This document shows, piece after piece, positions 15,904 through 23,988 of a stretch of DNA of 63,817 nucleotides. Numbering within the stretch: position 1 is the stretch's first letter; each line of letters begins with the position of its first letter. The position numbers and the translations under genes are program-made. Under the pieces are notes generated by a model. The model made no database searches. It was not told the DNA's origin and worked only from the letters and a program-made list of their open reading frames with translations. This DNA comes from JALYRV01 sp036675475 (GTDB taxonomy: Bacteria; Acidobacteriota; Vicinamibacteria; Vicinamibacterales; SCN-69-37). The stretch is taken from NCBI GenBank assembly GCA_036675475.1, contig JAKFEY010000092.1:1-63817 (forward strand). The letters run 5' to 3'.

Positions 15904-16563
15904 CTACTGCACGACCACGTAGCGCTCGAGGCGCGCCACTTCCTTCTGGTCGACGTACTTGCCGATCTCCCTGCGGAACTGCTCGATCGACTTGTAGGGC
16001 CGGTACTCCTTGAACTCGCGCAGCATGCGATTGCCCATGCCGGGAATGCTCAGGATGTCGGCGTCGCTCGCGGTGTTCAGGTTGATCGGCACGAAGACAT
16101 ATTCCTCGAGGCGGGCCAGCTCCTTCGCATCCACGTACTTCGCGATCTCCTTCTGGAAGACCGCGAGCGACCGGTAGGGCCGGTATTCCTCGAACTCGTG
16201 CAGCATGCGCGCGCCCATGCCGGGAATCAGCATGATTTCTTCCTTCGTGGCGCTGTTCAGATTGAGCTGCACGAAGAGGCGGCCGTACAGCTCCTTGCGC
16301 TGCGCCGGCGTCAGGCCCTGCGTGTCGAGGAAGGCGTCGAGCGCGATGGCGCTGCCAAAGGGACGCGCCGCGACGAGGGCCTTGGCGCGCGCGGCGTTCA
16401 TGTGCGGCAGCGCGGCCAGCTGCGCCTCGGCAATCGTGTTGGCGTCCTGGACGTTCGTGCGCTTGCCGGCCTGCGCGTCGAGCGAAACGGCGGCGACGGC
16501 GAGCGAAACGGCGGCGACGGCGAGGGCGGCGATGGCCATGGCGGCGCGGATCAGACGTGACAT
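15904..16563 (-). CDS. Secreted helix-hairpin-helix repeat protein (ComEA-like)
   Basis: A 219-residue protein with a signal peptide (AAMAIAALAVAAVSLAVAAVSLDAQA, itself containing a duplicated AVAAVSL). It contains an N-terminal HhH-like unit (LAALPHMNAARAKALVAARP) and two near-identical C-terminal units of about 70 residues, each running from NLN(S/T)A through IPGMGxRML to EYRPY(R/K)S and YVD(A/Q)KE. HhH motifs bind DNA non-specifically; exported ComEA-type proteins bind incoming DNA. No other competence gene is nearby, so the role is open. Confidence 0.85.
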   Translation of the reverse strand: MSRLIRAAMAIAALAVAAVSLAVAAVSLDAQAGKRTNVQDANTIAEAQLAALPHMNAARAKALVAARPFGSAIALDAFLDTQGLTPAQRKELYGRLFVQLNLNSATKEEIMLIPGMGARMLHEFEEYRPYRSLAVFQKEIAKYVDAKELARLEEYVFVPINLNTASDADILSIPGMGNRMLREFKEYRPYKSIEQFRREIGKYVDQKEVARLERYVVVQ

Positions 16564-16564
16564 C

Positions 16565-16978
16565 TCATTCTCCTCTTCGAATCCTGTAGCAGCAGATCAA
16601 TCCGATCAGCCCGAGCATGATCATAGTCCCGGGCGCGAGCGGAGGCGGCGTCGGGCGCGTGATCGCGTCCGAGAACAGGGCAAAGCCCGACAGTCCGGGC
16701 GTGAGCTCGGCCGCGAACTCCGCGTTGCTCTGATAGTGAAACCAGGTGCCGAGCGCGCCGGCCGCCATGAACAGCGCCATCAGCGCGCGCATCGCGAGCA
16801 CCGGGAGCCGCGCCGGCCTCAGGGCGGCGATCGGCGCAAGCACGAGGGCCGCGACGAGCAGGCCAATCGGAAGCTTCTGCCAGGCGTCCTCGGTGTGGCT
16901 CGTGAGCAGCAGCTCGCCCAGCGTGCCGGCCATGCCGAGCATCAGCACGACAAACAACAGCGCGCGCATCCGGTCCAT
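16565..16978 (-). CDS. Small integral membrane protein of unknown function
   Basis: A 137-residue protein with about four hydrophobic segments (ALLFVVLMLGMAGTLGELLL, LPIGLLVAALVLAPIAAL, ALMALFMAAGALGTWFHY and APGTMIMLGLIGLICCY). No family is recognised. The ATG at 16978 overlaps the DUF454 stop by one base (TGATG), so the two are translated together. The stop is one base upstream of the HhH gene start. Confidence 0.75.
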   Translation of the reverse strand: MDRMRALLFVVLMLGMAGTLGELLLTSHTEDAWQKLPIGLLVAALVLAPIAALRPARLPVLAMRALMALFMAAGALGTWFHYQSNAEFAAELTPGLSGFALFSDAITRPTPPPLAPGTMIMLGLIGLICCYRIRRGE

Positions 16979-17364
16979 CAGCTCTCGCCCTCCCGCGTCG
17001 CCGCGCCCGGCCGCGACCGCTTCTCCAGCAACAGCGTCACGCCCACGGCAATCGACAGCAGCAGGCCGGTCACCCACCAGCGGCTGATGAGCCACGCCGT
17101 GAGCCCCATCGACACCCACAGCGCCGCGATCGTCTGCAGGGCCTGACGGCGCGGAATGCGCCATCCCGATCGCGCGCCGCGGATGTACGGGCCGAACCAC
17201 GGATGCGTGACGAACCAGCGGTGGAGCCGCGGGAAACTGCGCGCGAAGCAGTAGGCGGCAAGCAGCAGGAACGGCGTCGCGGGCAGGCCCGGCAGCAGGA
17301 TGCCGAGCACGCCCAGCCCCACCAGCACGAGCCCCGCTGCCGCGAACGCAATGCGGAGCAGCAC
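16978..17364 (-). CDS. DUF454 (YbaN-like) membrane protein
   Basis: A 128-residue protein. The family signature is clear: LGVLGILLPGLPATPFLLLAAYCFARSFPRLHRWFVTHPWFGPYI, followed by IPRRQALQTIAALW and two more hydrophobic helices. YbaN-type proteins are small inner-membrane proteins of unknown function. GTG at 17364 is chosen as start: it opens the first hydrophobic helix (VLLRIAFAAAGL) and sits 8 bases after the cbs stop. Upstream in-frame codons translate as antisense-like sequence. Confidence 0.85.
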   Translation of the reverse strand: MLLRIAFAAAGLVLVGLGVLGILLPGLPATPFLLLAAYCFARSFPRLHRWFVTHPWFGPYIRGARSGWRIPRRQALQTIAALWVSMGLTAWLISRWWVTGLLLSIAVGVTLLLEKRSRPGAATREGES

Positions 17365-17372
17365 GGCGCGCC

Positions 17373-18749
17373 CTACGAGAGCGCCTTGATGACGTCCGAC
17401 CGCGTGATGATGTAGATGTCGTCGGACTTGAAGTCGCGCACCAGCACGGCCTGCGTCTTCGAGGCCATCATCGACGCCAGCGCGTCGATGCCGATGGAGA
17501 TATCCGCGAACGGGAACGCCGGGCCCATGATCGTTTCCACCGGCTCGGTGCGCACGTCCGGATTCTTCACAAGCTCGGAGTAGATGCGCTGCTCGCTGAT
17601 GGCGCCGACGATGCGGCCGTCGGAGGTGACGGGCACCTGCGAAAAATCGTGCTCGGTCATCAGCTGCGCGGCGTGCGCGACGCTGTCCTTCACGTCGAGC
17701 GTCTTGAGCGGCACGCTGGCCTTGGTGGCCACCAGGTCGCGCGCGGTCAGCCCTTTCTTGTCGAGGAAGCCCTTCTCGCGCATCCACTCGTCGTTGAACA
17801 TCTTGCCGAGATAGCGCGTGCCATGGTCGTGGAACACCACCACGACGACATCGCCCTTCTTGAAGCGGTCCTTCATCTGCAGCAGGCCGGCCATGGCGGC
17901 GCCCGCCGAGTTGCCGGCAAAGATGCCTTCCTCGCGCGTGATGCGCCGCGTCATGACGGCGGCGTCCTTGTCGGTGACTTTCTCGAAATAGTCGATCACG
18001 TCGAAGTCGACGTTCTGCGGCAGGAAGTCTTCGCCGATGCCCTCGGTGATGTACGGATAGATCTCGTTGCGATCGAGGATGCCGGTTTCCTTGTATTTCT
18101 TCAGCACCGAGCCGTAGGTGTCGATGCCCAGCACCTGAATCGCCGGATTCTTTTCCTTGAGGAACCGGCCGATGCCCGAGATGGTGCCGCCGGTGCCCAC
18201 GCCCACCACCAGATGCGTGATCCGGCCGCCGGTCTGCTCCCAGATTTCCGGGGCGGTCTGCTCGTAGTGCGCCTGGCGATTCGACAGGTTGTCGTACTGG
18301 TTGGCCTTCCAGGCGTTGGGCGTTTCGCGCTCGAGGCGCGTCGACACCGAGTAATACGAGCGCGGATCCTCAGGCTCGACGTCGGTGGGACACACGATGA
18401 CGTCGGCGCCGAACGCGCGCAGCGCGTCCACCTTGGTCTTCGACTGCTTGTCGGTGGTCGTGAAAATGCACTTGTAGCCCTTGACGACCGCGGCCATCGC
18501 CAGGCCCATGCCGGTGTTGCCCGACGTGCCTTCGATGATCGTGCCGCCCGGCTTGAGCAGGCCCGCCTTTTCAGCGTCTTCGATCATCTTCACCGCCATG
18601 CGGTCCTTGATCGAATTGCCGGGGTTGAACGTTTCGATCTTGACGAGCACGTCGGCGTCGATGACGCCTTTCGTCAGCTGGTTGATGCGCACCAGCGGCG
18701 TGCGGCCGATGGTGTCGAGGATGGTATTGGCGATGGGCGGTACGGGCAC
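17373..18749 (-). CDS. cbs: Cystathionine beta-synthase (PLP domain plus C-terminal CBS pair)
   Basis: A 458-residue enzyme condensing serine and homocysteine into cystathionine, the entry to reverse transsulfuration. The PLP lysine is K48 in GNSIKDRMA. The phosphate loop GTGGTISGIG and substrate loop EGTSGNTGMGLA are intact, and YYSVSTRLERETPNAWKANQYDN is typical of CBS rather than cysteine synthase. Residues about 340-458 form two CBS motifs (DFSQVPVTSDGRIVGAI and the final DDIYIITRSDVIKAL), so activity is probably modulated by an adenosyl ligand. GTG start, 9 bases after the M20 peptidase stop. Confidence 0.94.
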   Translation of the reverse strand: MPVPPIANTILDTIGRTPLVRINQLTKGVIDADVLVKIETFNPGNSIKDRMAVKMIEDAEKAGLLKPGGTIIEGTSGNTGMGLAMAAVVKGYKCIFTTTDKQSKTKVDALRAFGADVIVCPTDVEPEDPRSYYSVSTRLERETPNAWKANQYDNLSNRQAHYEQTAPEIWEQTGGRITHLVVGVGTGGTISGIGRFLKEKNPAIQVLGIDTYGSVLKKYKETGILDRNEIYPYITEGIGEDFLPQNVDFDVIDYFEKVTDKDAAVMTRRITREEGIFAGNSAGAAMAGLLQMKDRFKKGDVVVVVFHDHGTRYLGKMFNDEWMREKGFLDKKGLTARDLVATKASVPLKTLDVKDSVAHAAQLMTEHDFSQVPVTSDGRIVGAISEQRIYSELVKNPDVRTEPVETIMGPAFPFADISIGIDALASMMASKTQAVLVRDFKSDDIYIITRSDVIKALS

Positions 18750-18758
18750 GCGCCCATT

Positions 18759-20054
18759 CTATCGCCGGGCGAGGCGAGAGAGGAGAACGGCCGCACGCTT
18801 CGCCTGAATCGCGATCCCGCCGAGGTCTGCCGTCTCGTCGACGGTGTGGCCGCCGTCGCCTTTCAGCCCCAGCGCGTCGATGAGCATCGGCGCATGCGCC
18901 GCGACGAACGAGATGTCGGCGGCGCCGGCGCGATCGGGATCGACCGCCACAATGGGATGCAAACCGAGATCGCGGCTGGCCTTGTCGAGCATGGCCAGCA
19001 GCTTCGCGTTGCCGTCGGTGGGCGCGAGCGGCGGATAGCCCTCATCGAACGTCAGCGACGATGACGTCTGCGGCAGCGACGCCTTCGCAATCCTCTCCAT
19101 CGTCTGCCGCGCGGTTTCGAACTGCTCGGGCGTGAGCGCGCGCAGGTCGCCGGCGGCGACGGCATGCTCGGCGATGACGTTGTCCTTGCCGAACGCGGTG
19201 CCGCGCGCGGCCTGCGCGTCAAAGTCCACTGACGTGCCGCCGAGAATGACGCCGGGGTTGAACGTCAGGTGCGGCTGCCCCGCCATCTGCTTCTGGAACT
19301 CCTGCAGCACGCGCGACGCCTCGAAAATGGCGCCGTGGCCGATGTCGTCGCGGAAGATCTGCGACGAGTGCGCGGGCTTGCCTTTCACCGTCAGTTGCCA
19401 ACGCGTGGTGCCGCGCCGCGCGGTGACGGCATGATCCGGATGCCCGTCGCCGTCCTCGAACCCGAGCGCCGCCACGGTGCCCTGCGCGGCATCGATCAGC
19501 GCCTTGCGCGCGACGCGCAGCGGACGGCCGGCCGATTCCTCATCGCCGGTCATCACCACGACGACGTGCAGCGAGTCGAGCAGGCCCGCCGCCTTCAACG
19601 CCTTCATGGCGGTGACGATGATGACGTTGCCGCCCTTCATGTCGATGATGCCCGGGCCGCGCGCCTTGTTGCCGTCGAGCCGCTCGAACTTCTGGAACGG
19701 GCTGTCGGGCTCGAAGACGGTGTCGAGATGGCCGATGAGCAGCACTTTCGGCGCCGGGCGCGACGGCTTGTATTCGGCGACGAGATGTCCGGCGCGGCCG
19801 ACCTCGTCCTGGTTCACCCACGTGGTGGTGAAGCCAAGCGCGTCGAACTCAGCGCGAAACAGCGCGCCCACCTTGCGCACGCCTTCGAGATTCTGCGTGC
19901 CGCTGTTGATGTTGACCGCGCGCTCGAGCAGCTGAATCGCTTCGGCCTGATTGGCGTCGACGAACGACGCGATCACGCGCTCCTCTTTCGTCAGGCCTGA
20001 TTGCGCAAACGTCACGGACGCGGCGGTTAGTACAACAGCGGCAAACAGCTTCAT
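18759..20054 (-). CDS. Secreted M20-family metallopeptidase
   Basis: A 431-residue protein with a signal peptide (LFAAVVLTAASVTFAQ). M20 metal-site motifs are present: GHLDTVFEPDSPF, GIIDMKGG, the general-base region TGDEESAG and the C-terminal HTVDETADL. A dimerisation-type lid segment (GKPAHSSQI) separates the metal domains. Likely a periplasmic dipeptidase or glutamate carboxypeptidase-like enzyme; the substrate is not deducible. Its ATG is immediately after the stop of the TonB-like gene. Confidence 0.92.
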   Translation of the reverse strand: MKLFAAVVLTAASVTFAQSGLTKEERVIASFVDANQAEAIQLLERAVNINSGTQNLEGVRKVGALFRAEFDALGFTTTWVNQDEVGRAGHLVAEYKPSRPAPKVLLIGHLDTVFEPDSPFQKFERLDGNKARGPGIIDMKGGNVIIVTAMKALKAAGLLDSLHVVVVMTGDEESAGRPLRVARKALIDAAQGTVAALGFEDGDGHPDHAVTARRGTTRWQLTVKGKPAHSSQIFRDDIGHGAIFEASRVLQEFQKQMAGQPHLTFNPGVILGGTSVDFDAQAARGTAFGKDNVIAEHAVAAGDLRALTPEQFETARQTMERIAKASLPQTSSSLTFDEGYPPLAPTDGNAKLLAMLDKASRDLGLHPIVAVDPDRAGAADISFVAAHAPMLIDALGLKGDGGHTVDETADLGGIAIQAKRAAVLLSRLARR

Positions 20055-20423
20055 CTAGTCCTTGTCTCGCAGCGTGAAGGTCATTTCGACCTTCACCTTC
20101 ATGGCGACGGCCTTGCCGTCTTTGGTGGCGGGCTTGAACGTCCAGGCCTTCAGCGCGTCGACGGCCTTCTCGTCGAGGCCGTAGTCCTTGTCGAGCGAGC
20201 GGATCACCTTGACCTCGGTGGGCTTGCCTTCCTTGTTCACGATCGTCTCGAGCTCGATCGATCCCTCGATCTTCTTCCGCATCGCTTCAGCCGTATAGGA
20301 CGGCTTCTTGTCGAACTGGACGACGGGAGCCTTGACGCCCTCGTCGCCCGGCTTGTAGACCGGTTCCTGGGCGGCCGCGGCCGCGCCGAACGTGACCAAC
20401 ACCGCGAGTGCGAATGCCTTCAT
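20055..20423 (-). CDS. Small exported TonB C-terminal-domain protein
   Basis: A 122-residue protein consisting of a signal peptide (MKAFALAVLVTFGAAAAAQ) and a TonB C-terminal-like fold (GSIELETIVNKEGKPTEVKVIRSLDKDYGLDEKAVDALKAWTFKPA). There is no proline-rich spacer and no long membrane anchor, so it is not a canonical energy transducer. Such free domains are common beside secreted enzymes in Acidobacteriota. The start at 20423 has GGAGG at good spacing; an upstream start would read into the spacer. Confidence 0.88.
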   Translation of the reverse strand: MKAFALAVLVTFGAAAAAQEPVYKPGDEGVKAPVVQFDKKPSYTAEAMRKKIEGSIELETIVNKEGKPTEVKVIRSLDKDYGLDEKAVDALKAWTFKPATKDGKAVAMKVKVEMTFTLRDKD

Positions 20424-20452
20424 GAGCTTGCCTCCAACGTCTTCTGACGCCA

Positions 20453-20478
20453 CGGGTCAGGCTAAAGCCTGCCCCTAC
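20453..20478. repeat. REP-like palindrome (CAGGCTAAAGCCTG core)
   Basis: CAGGCT-AA-AGCCTG (20458-20471) is a perfect inverted repeat, flanked by GGGT on one side and GCCCCTAC on the other. It fills the 51-base gap between two co-directional genes. Together with 49329-49363 it shares the outline GTAGGG-GC-GGCTT-AG, suggesting one dispersed family. Confidence 0.55.
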
Positions 20479-21593
20479 GAACAGGATAGCGCCGTCGCCG
20501 GTTTTTCGGAGGCGCGGAGCAGCTCGGCCAGGTAGCCCTTCCAGACCGAGGCAACCGTGTGGGTGCCGTGGCCCGACGTGCGGTCGCTGGCCGGCACGGT
20601 GATGGCGCACGCGTTCTTCACGCGCGTCGTCTCGCGCTCGAAGATGCCGAGCTCCGGCGGGTTGATCAGATCGTCGGCGAAATTGACGGCCATCAGCGGC
20701 GCGGTGATCTTTTCAAGGCCCGGTGCGGGATCGTAGTCGTGCGAGGCCTCGATGGCATAGAGCACGTCGTTGGCGTCGCCGCGATAGTTGCGCGCGTAGT
20801 CGTCGAGCGCCTTGTCGGTTTCGGCGAGCGTCGGCGTGGCGCGATGACGGCGCACGGGATTGCTGCCCACGAGCCACAGCATCTGCGCTGCGGTGCGCAG
20901 GCTCTGCGGCTGCTCGGTGTAATTGCCACCCTTCCACTCCGGATCGTTGCGAATCGCGTCAATCACCACGCGGCGCCACGCGCGGTTGCGGCTCGAGATC
21001 TGGCCGGGCAGGCTTGCCAGCGGCATCAGCGCGTCGACGAAGTCCGGATAGCGCTGTCCCCAGATCCAGGAGTGCATGCCGCCCATCGACGTGCCCATCG
21101 CCAGCCGCAGGTGGTTGACGCCCAGATGCTCGGTCAGCAGCTTGTGCTGCGCGTCGATCATGTCGAGATAGCCGTAGCGCGGAAACTTCGCGCGCAGGCC
21201 GTCGCTCGGCTTGCTCGAAGCGCCGTGCCCGATGCCGTCGGGCATGACGATGAAGTATTTCTGCGCGTCGAGCAGCTGGCCGGGCAGAAACAGCTCGCCG
21301 GCGAACGCGCGCGACGAAAACTGCGACCCGGCGCCGGTCGTGCCGTGCCCGATCCACACGGCGTTGGTCGCGCGGCCCTGCGCGTCTTTGCGCAGCGTGC
21401 CGAGCGTGCGGTAGTGCAGCTTCAGCTCGGGCAGCACCTCGCCCGACTGGAACTTGAAGTTCTGGATGACGAAGTCGCCCTCGACGGGCCTCGGCAGCTG
21501 CGGCTGCCGGCGCGCCGAAGACGCGTCCACCGTCACGAGGCCCGCACCAGCAACCAGCAACCAGCAACCAACCACCTTCCCGACAGCTCTCAT
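20475..21593 (-). CDS. Exported alpha/beta hydrolase of the homoserine O-acetyltransferase (MetX-like) family
   Basis: A 372-residue protein with an N-terminal hydrophobic signal. MetX-family features are FVIQNFKFQSGEVLPELKLHYRTLG, GHGTTGAG, PDGIGHGASSKPSDGL and nucleophile elbow GTSMGGMHSW (S169). The acid is in NFADDLINPPE and the histidine in SGHGTHTV. Export argues against methionine biosynthesis; a secreted esterase role is more likely. The signal peptide residues CWLLVAGAGL are encoded partly by a 7-bp tandem repeat. The last bases of the gene overlap the REP-like palindrome region. Confidence 0.88.
   Translation of the reverse strand: MRAVGKVVGCWLLVAGAGLVTVDASSARRQPQLPRPVEGDFVIQNFKFQSGEVLPELKLHYRTLGTLRKDAQGRATNAVWIGHGTTGAGSQFSSRAFAGELFLPGQLLDAQKYFIVMPDGIGHGASSKPSDGLRAKFPRYGYLDMIDAQHKLLTEHLGVNHLRLAMGTSMGGMHSWIWGQRYPDFVDALMPLASLPGQISSRNRAWRRVVIDAIRNDPEWKGGNYTEQPQSLRTAAQMLWLVGSNPVRRHRATPTLAETDKALDDYARNYRGDANDVLYAIEASHDYDPAPGLEKITAPLMAVNFADDLINPPELGIFERETTRVKNACAITVPASDRTSGHGTHTVASVWKGYLAELLRASEKPATALSCS
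21546..21573. repeat. 7-bp tandem repeat in the signal-peptide coding region
   Basis: Three exact consecutive copies of ACCAGCA followed by a degenerate fourth (ACCAACC). The tract lies about 20 bases inside the MetX-like gene. A one-unit change would shift its frame, since 7 is not a multiple of 3. Confidence 0.65.
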
Positions 21594-22759
21594 CGCTTCT
21601 CTCCACCCGGCGCCGCATGCACGTGGCCGTGGGCGTCGTCATGTTTGTGCGCGTCGTAATGCTGCTTCAGCAGGTCCTTGCCGTAGTCGTTGCCGTTCGG
21701 GGTGCGGACGACGCTGTGCACGTGGCGGCGGTTCGGGCCGCTGCCGCGCTGTCCGAGCGCCACCGGGCTCTGATGATCGAACTCGATGAGGATCACCGGG
21801 CTGTGAATGCGGTAATAGAACACCGCGTCGGGCCCGGTGCCACCGATCCATGAAAAATAGGTGCCGTCGAGGTGCTGTGAGACCTCCGACATCTTCGCCT
21901 TGGCGTGGCCGTCGCGCATGTTGCCGACGTAAAGACCGATGAGCGCCAGCAGCTTCGACCGCTGCGCTGGCGTGAGCGCGTCTGCGCGAACGCCCTGATA
22001 CGGCAGCACGACGTTGTCGCGATAGGCCTGCGTCTGCGCGTTGTTGCCGGGCTTGGCGGCGCTGACGATCGCCGCCGCGCGCTGCTCTGCCGTCAGCGAC
22101 GCCATCAGCGCGTCGCCCGCGGCCTGTTCCTCCTGCAGCACGTTCGCGCCCTTGTACGGCCCCTCGGCGGCCACGGTGGGCTCCGATCCGAGAAACGCCG
22201 GCGTCATCACCACCTGATCGCCCAGCACGAAGTAGTTGATCGCCAGGTGATGTCCGTCGATCTGCCACCCCCACGGCTCGGTGGCTGACGGCGTGCCCAT
22301 CACCGTGATCCAGTACAGGAACTCGCCGTACTCCTCGAAGTTCTTCACGAGCTCCGCGAGATGGCCGTTGAGGCGCATGACGTTGCGCGACTGCTCGAGG
22401 CCGCGCGCGCTGAGACTGGCGCGCATCAGGCCGTACGCCGCCTCGCGCTGCGCCTCGTTCATCTCCGTGAACGACACGCCCTCCCGCGCCGCGCGGTGCA
22501 CATTGTTCCACCGCCGCCACTCATCGTCAGCGGCCGCAAAGGATGCTTTCGCGCGCTGATCCGCCGACAGCGCCGCAAGGAAGCGATCGGCCGCGTCCTT
22601 CACCGGCTTCGTGCTGACACCGGTGGCGCGAATCGAAAACAGGCCGGGCGCGACGACGCCGTCGGCCGTGATGCCCGTGAAGGGCTCGAGCGTCTGCGGC
22701 GGACGTTGCGCCGGCAGAAGGATCGCCGCGAGCGAGAAAACCGGAATCAGCAGTTTCAT
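21590..22759 (-). CDS. DUF3500 secreted protein
   Basis: A 389-residue protein with a signal peptide (LLIPVFSLAAILLPAQ). DUF3500 features include DEWRRWNNVH, RNVMRLNGHLAEL, PWGWQIDGHHLAINYFVLGDQVVMTPAFLGSEP and the late YYRIHSPVILIEFDHQ. The C-terminus is histidine-rich (HYDAHKHDDAHGHVHAAPG), a possible metal-binding tail. Function of the family is unknown. The ATG at 22759 overlaps the upstream stop by 4 bases (ATGA). Confidence 0.88.
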   Translation of the reverse strand: MKLLIPVFSLAAILLPAQRPPQTLEPFTGITADGVVAPGLFSIRATGVSTKPVKDAADRFLAALSADQRAKASFAAADDEWRRWNNVHRAAREGVSFTEMNEAQREAAYGLMRASLSARGLEQSRNVMRLNGHLAELVKNFEEYGEFLYWITVMGTPSATEPWGWQIDGHHLAINYFVLGDQVVMTPAFLGSEPTVAAEGPYKGANVLQEEQAAGDALMASLTAEQRAAAIVSAAKPGNNAQTQAYRDNVVLPYQGVRADALTPAQRSKLLALIGLYVGNMRDGHAKAKMSEVSQHLDGTYFSWIGGTGPDAVFYYRIHSPVILIEFDHQSPVALGQRGSGPNRRHVHSVVRTPNGNDYGKDLLKQHYDAHKHDDAHGHVHAAPGGEKR

Positions 22760-23988
22760 GGTGTTTTGCTGGAAAACGTCACGACCACCCGCATCGTGAT
22801 CGGCACATATGCGAACGCCCCGTTGATCGCGAGGGGTTTGTAGCGCCACTGCTCCACGGCCGCCAGCGCCGAACCGTGAAAGTCAGCCGGACCGCTGAAG
22901 ACTGACAGACTCACCGGCACGCCTTCGACGTCGATGGTCGCCCGAATCTCCACTTTCACTGACTCGCCGGCCGGCGGAAACGGTACGCCGGCAGGCCACA
23001 CGGGCAATACGTCCACGATTTTCTGTGGCGCACTGGCCTTCAGCGGCAGTGTGACGGTGGTCGCGGTGTCAGGACATGCCGCGCCGTCGTACGTCAGACG
23101 AACGGCCCCGCCCGGCGGCGGGATGTTGCCTGGAAACGCCGCGCCAACCGCGCCATCCGGAACCGCCGACCAGGGCAGCATCTGTCGCAGCGCTCGTGTG
23201 TCGATGAGACTTTTCGCGCTTAACGGCTGGTTCTGTTGCAGCCCTGTCATCTCGATGTTCATGGGTTTCCGCGTCTCGCCGTCACAGCTGAGCGCGTGCG
23301 CGATCACCAGGTGCTGACCTTCGTTGATCATGCCTGCCACCATCTCGGCGGAAACGGGCCTCCCTGTCGACGCCAGCGACCGGGCCGCGCCTGCAACGAA
23401 ACGGAAGGCGTCGAGGATCACGCCGTGACGCGTCGACCCATCGGCGGCCAACGGAATCGCCGGCACCTCGCCCGCCGCGCTCGTCCTCATCGCGAGCGCG
23501 ACGAGCTGCTGCCATTGCGCCTTTCGATCCACGGGCGGAGGCCCCGGCGCCGTGCTGCCCGGGCGGGGCGGCCACTCCACTTTCGGAGGATCGCCCAGCG
23601 CGAACGCGCTTCCGCACAGCAGTCCACGCGGCGCTTTCGGTGGCTCCCATCGATACCAGTCCAGATACAACTCGATCGGCTTCTCGAGGCCCGCGTACGT
23701 CACTTCATAGAGATCGAGAATGATCGTGTCGCGCGTGCGCGTGTCATCGGCCGGCAGCGACCCGCGCCGCTTGAAGGTGATCGGCTGTCCGGCGGGACCC
23801 ACCAGCGCCTGCAGGTACCGGCGCTGCCGCGCCGCGCCGTACACGGGTGTGCCGCCAACTTTGATCGGCTTGCCCTTCGTGTATCCGTATTCCGCGTCGT
23901 CGGACACCTCGCACCTGGACGCGACGCTGCGGTCGCCGGTGATGACTGGCTCCTGCGCGAGCACCAGCGCGAGCGCCAGCGTTACCAC
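22756..23988 (-). CDS. Secreted protein with C-terminal TonB-like domain
   Basis: A 410-residue protein with a short signal-like N-terminus (VTLALALVLAQ). The first 300 residues are unrecognised. The last 90 match a TonB-type C-terminal fold (VKVEIRATIDVEGVPVSLSVFSGPADFHGSALAAVEQWRYKPLAINGAF). No ExbB or ExbD gene is nearby, so it is probably a periplasmic interaction module rather than an energy transducer. GTG start, overlapping the preceding amidohydrolase by 7 bases and the following DUF3500 gene by 4. Confidence 0.78.
   Translation of the reverse strand: MVTLALALVLAQEPVITGDRSVASRCEVSDDAEYGYTKGKPIKVGGTPVYGAARQRRYLQALVGPAGQPITFKRRGSLPADDTRTRDTIILDLYEVTYAGLEKPIELYLDWYRWEPPKAPRGLLCGSAFALGDPPKVEWPPRPGSTAPGPPPVDRKAQWQQLVALAMRTSAAGEVPAIPLAADGSTRHGVILDAFRFVAGAARSLASTGRPVSAEMVAGMINEGQHLVIAHALSCDGETRKPMNIEMTGLQQNQPLSAKSLIDTRALRQMLPWSAVPDGAVGAAFPGNIPPPGGAVRLTYDGAACPDTATTVTLPLKASAPQKIVDVLPVWPAGVPFPPAGESVKVEIRATIDVEGVPVSLSVFSGPADFHGSALAAVEQWRYKPLAINGAFAYVPITMRVVVTFSSKTP

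Noticed and set aside
12970..16560. 1196-codon plus-strand open frame
   Set aside because: It is antisense to several well-recognised minus-strand genes (FKBP, DUF1330, App1, HhH); its translation is Arg/His/Gly-rich with no domains, as expected for a GC-rich shadow frame.
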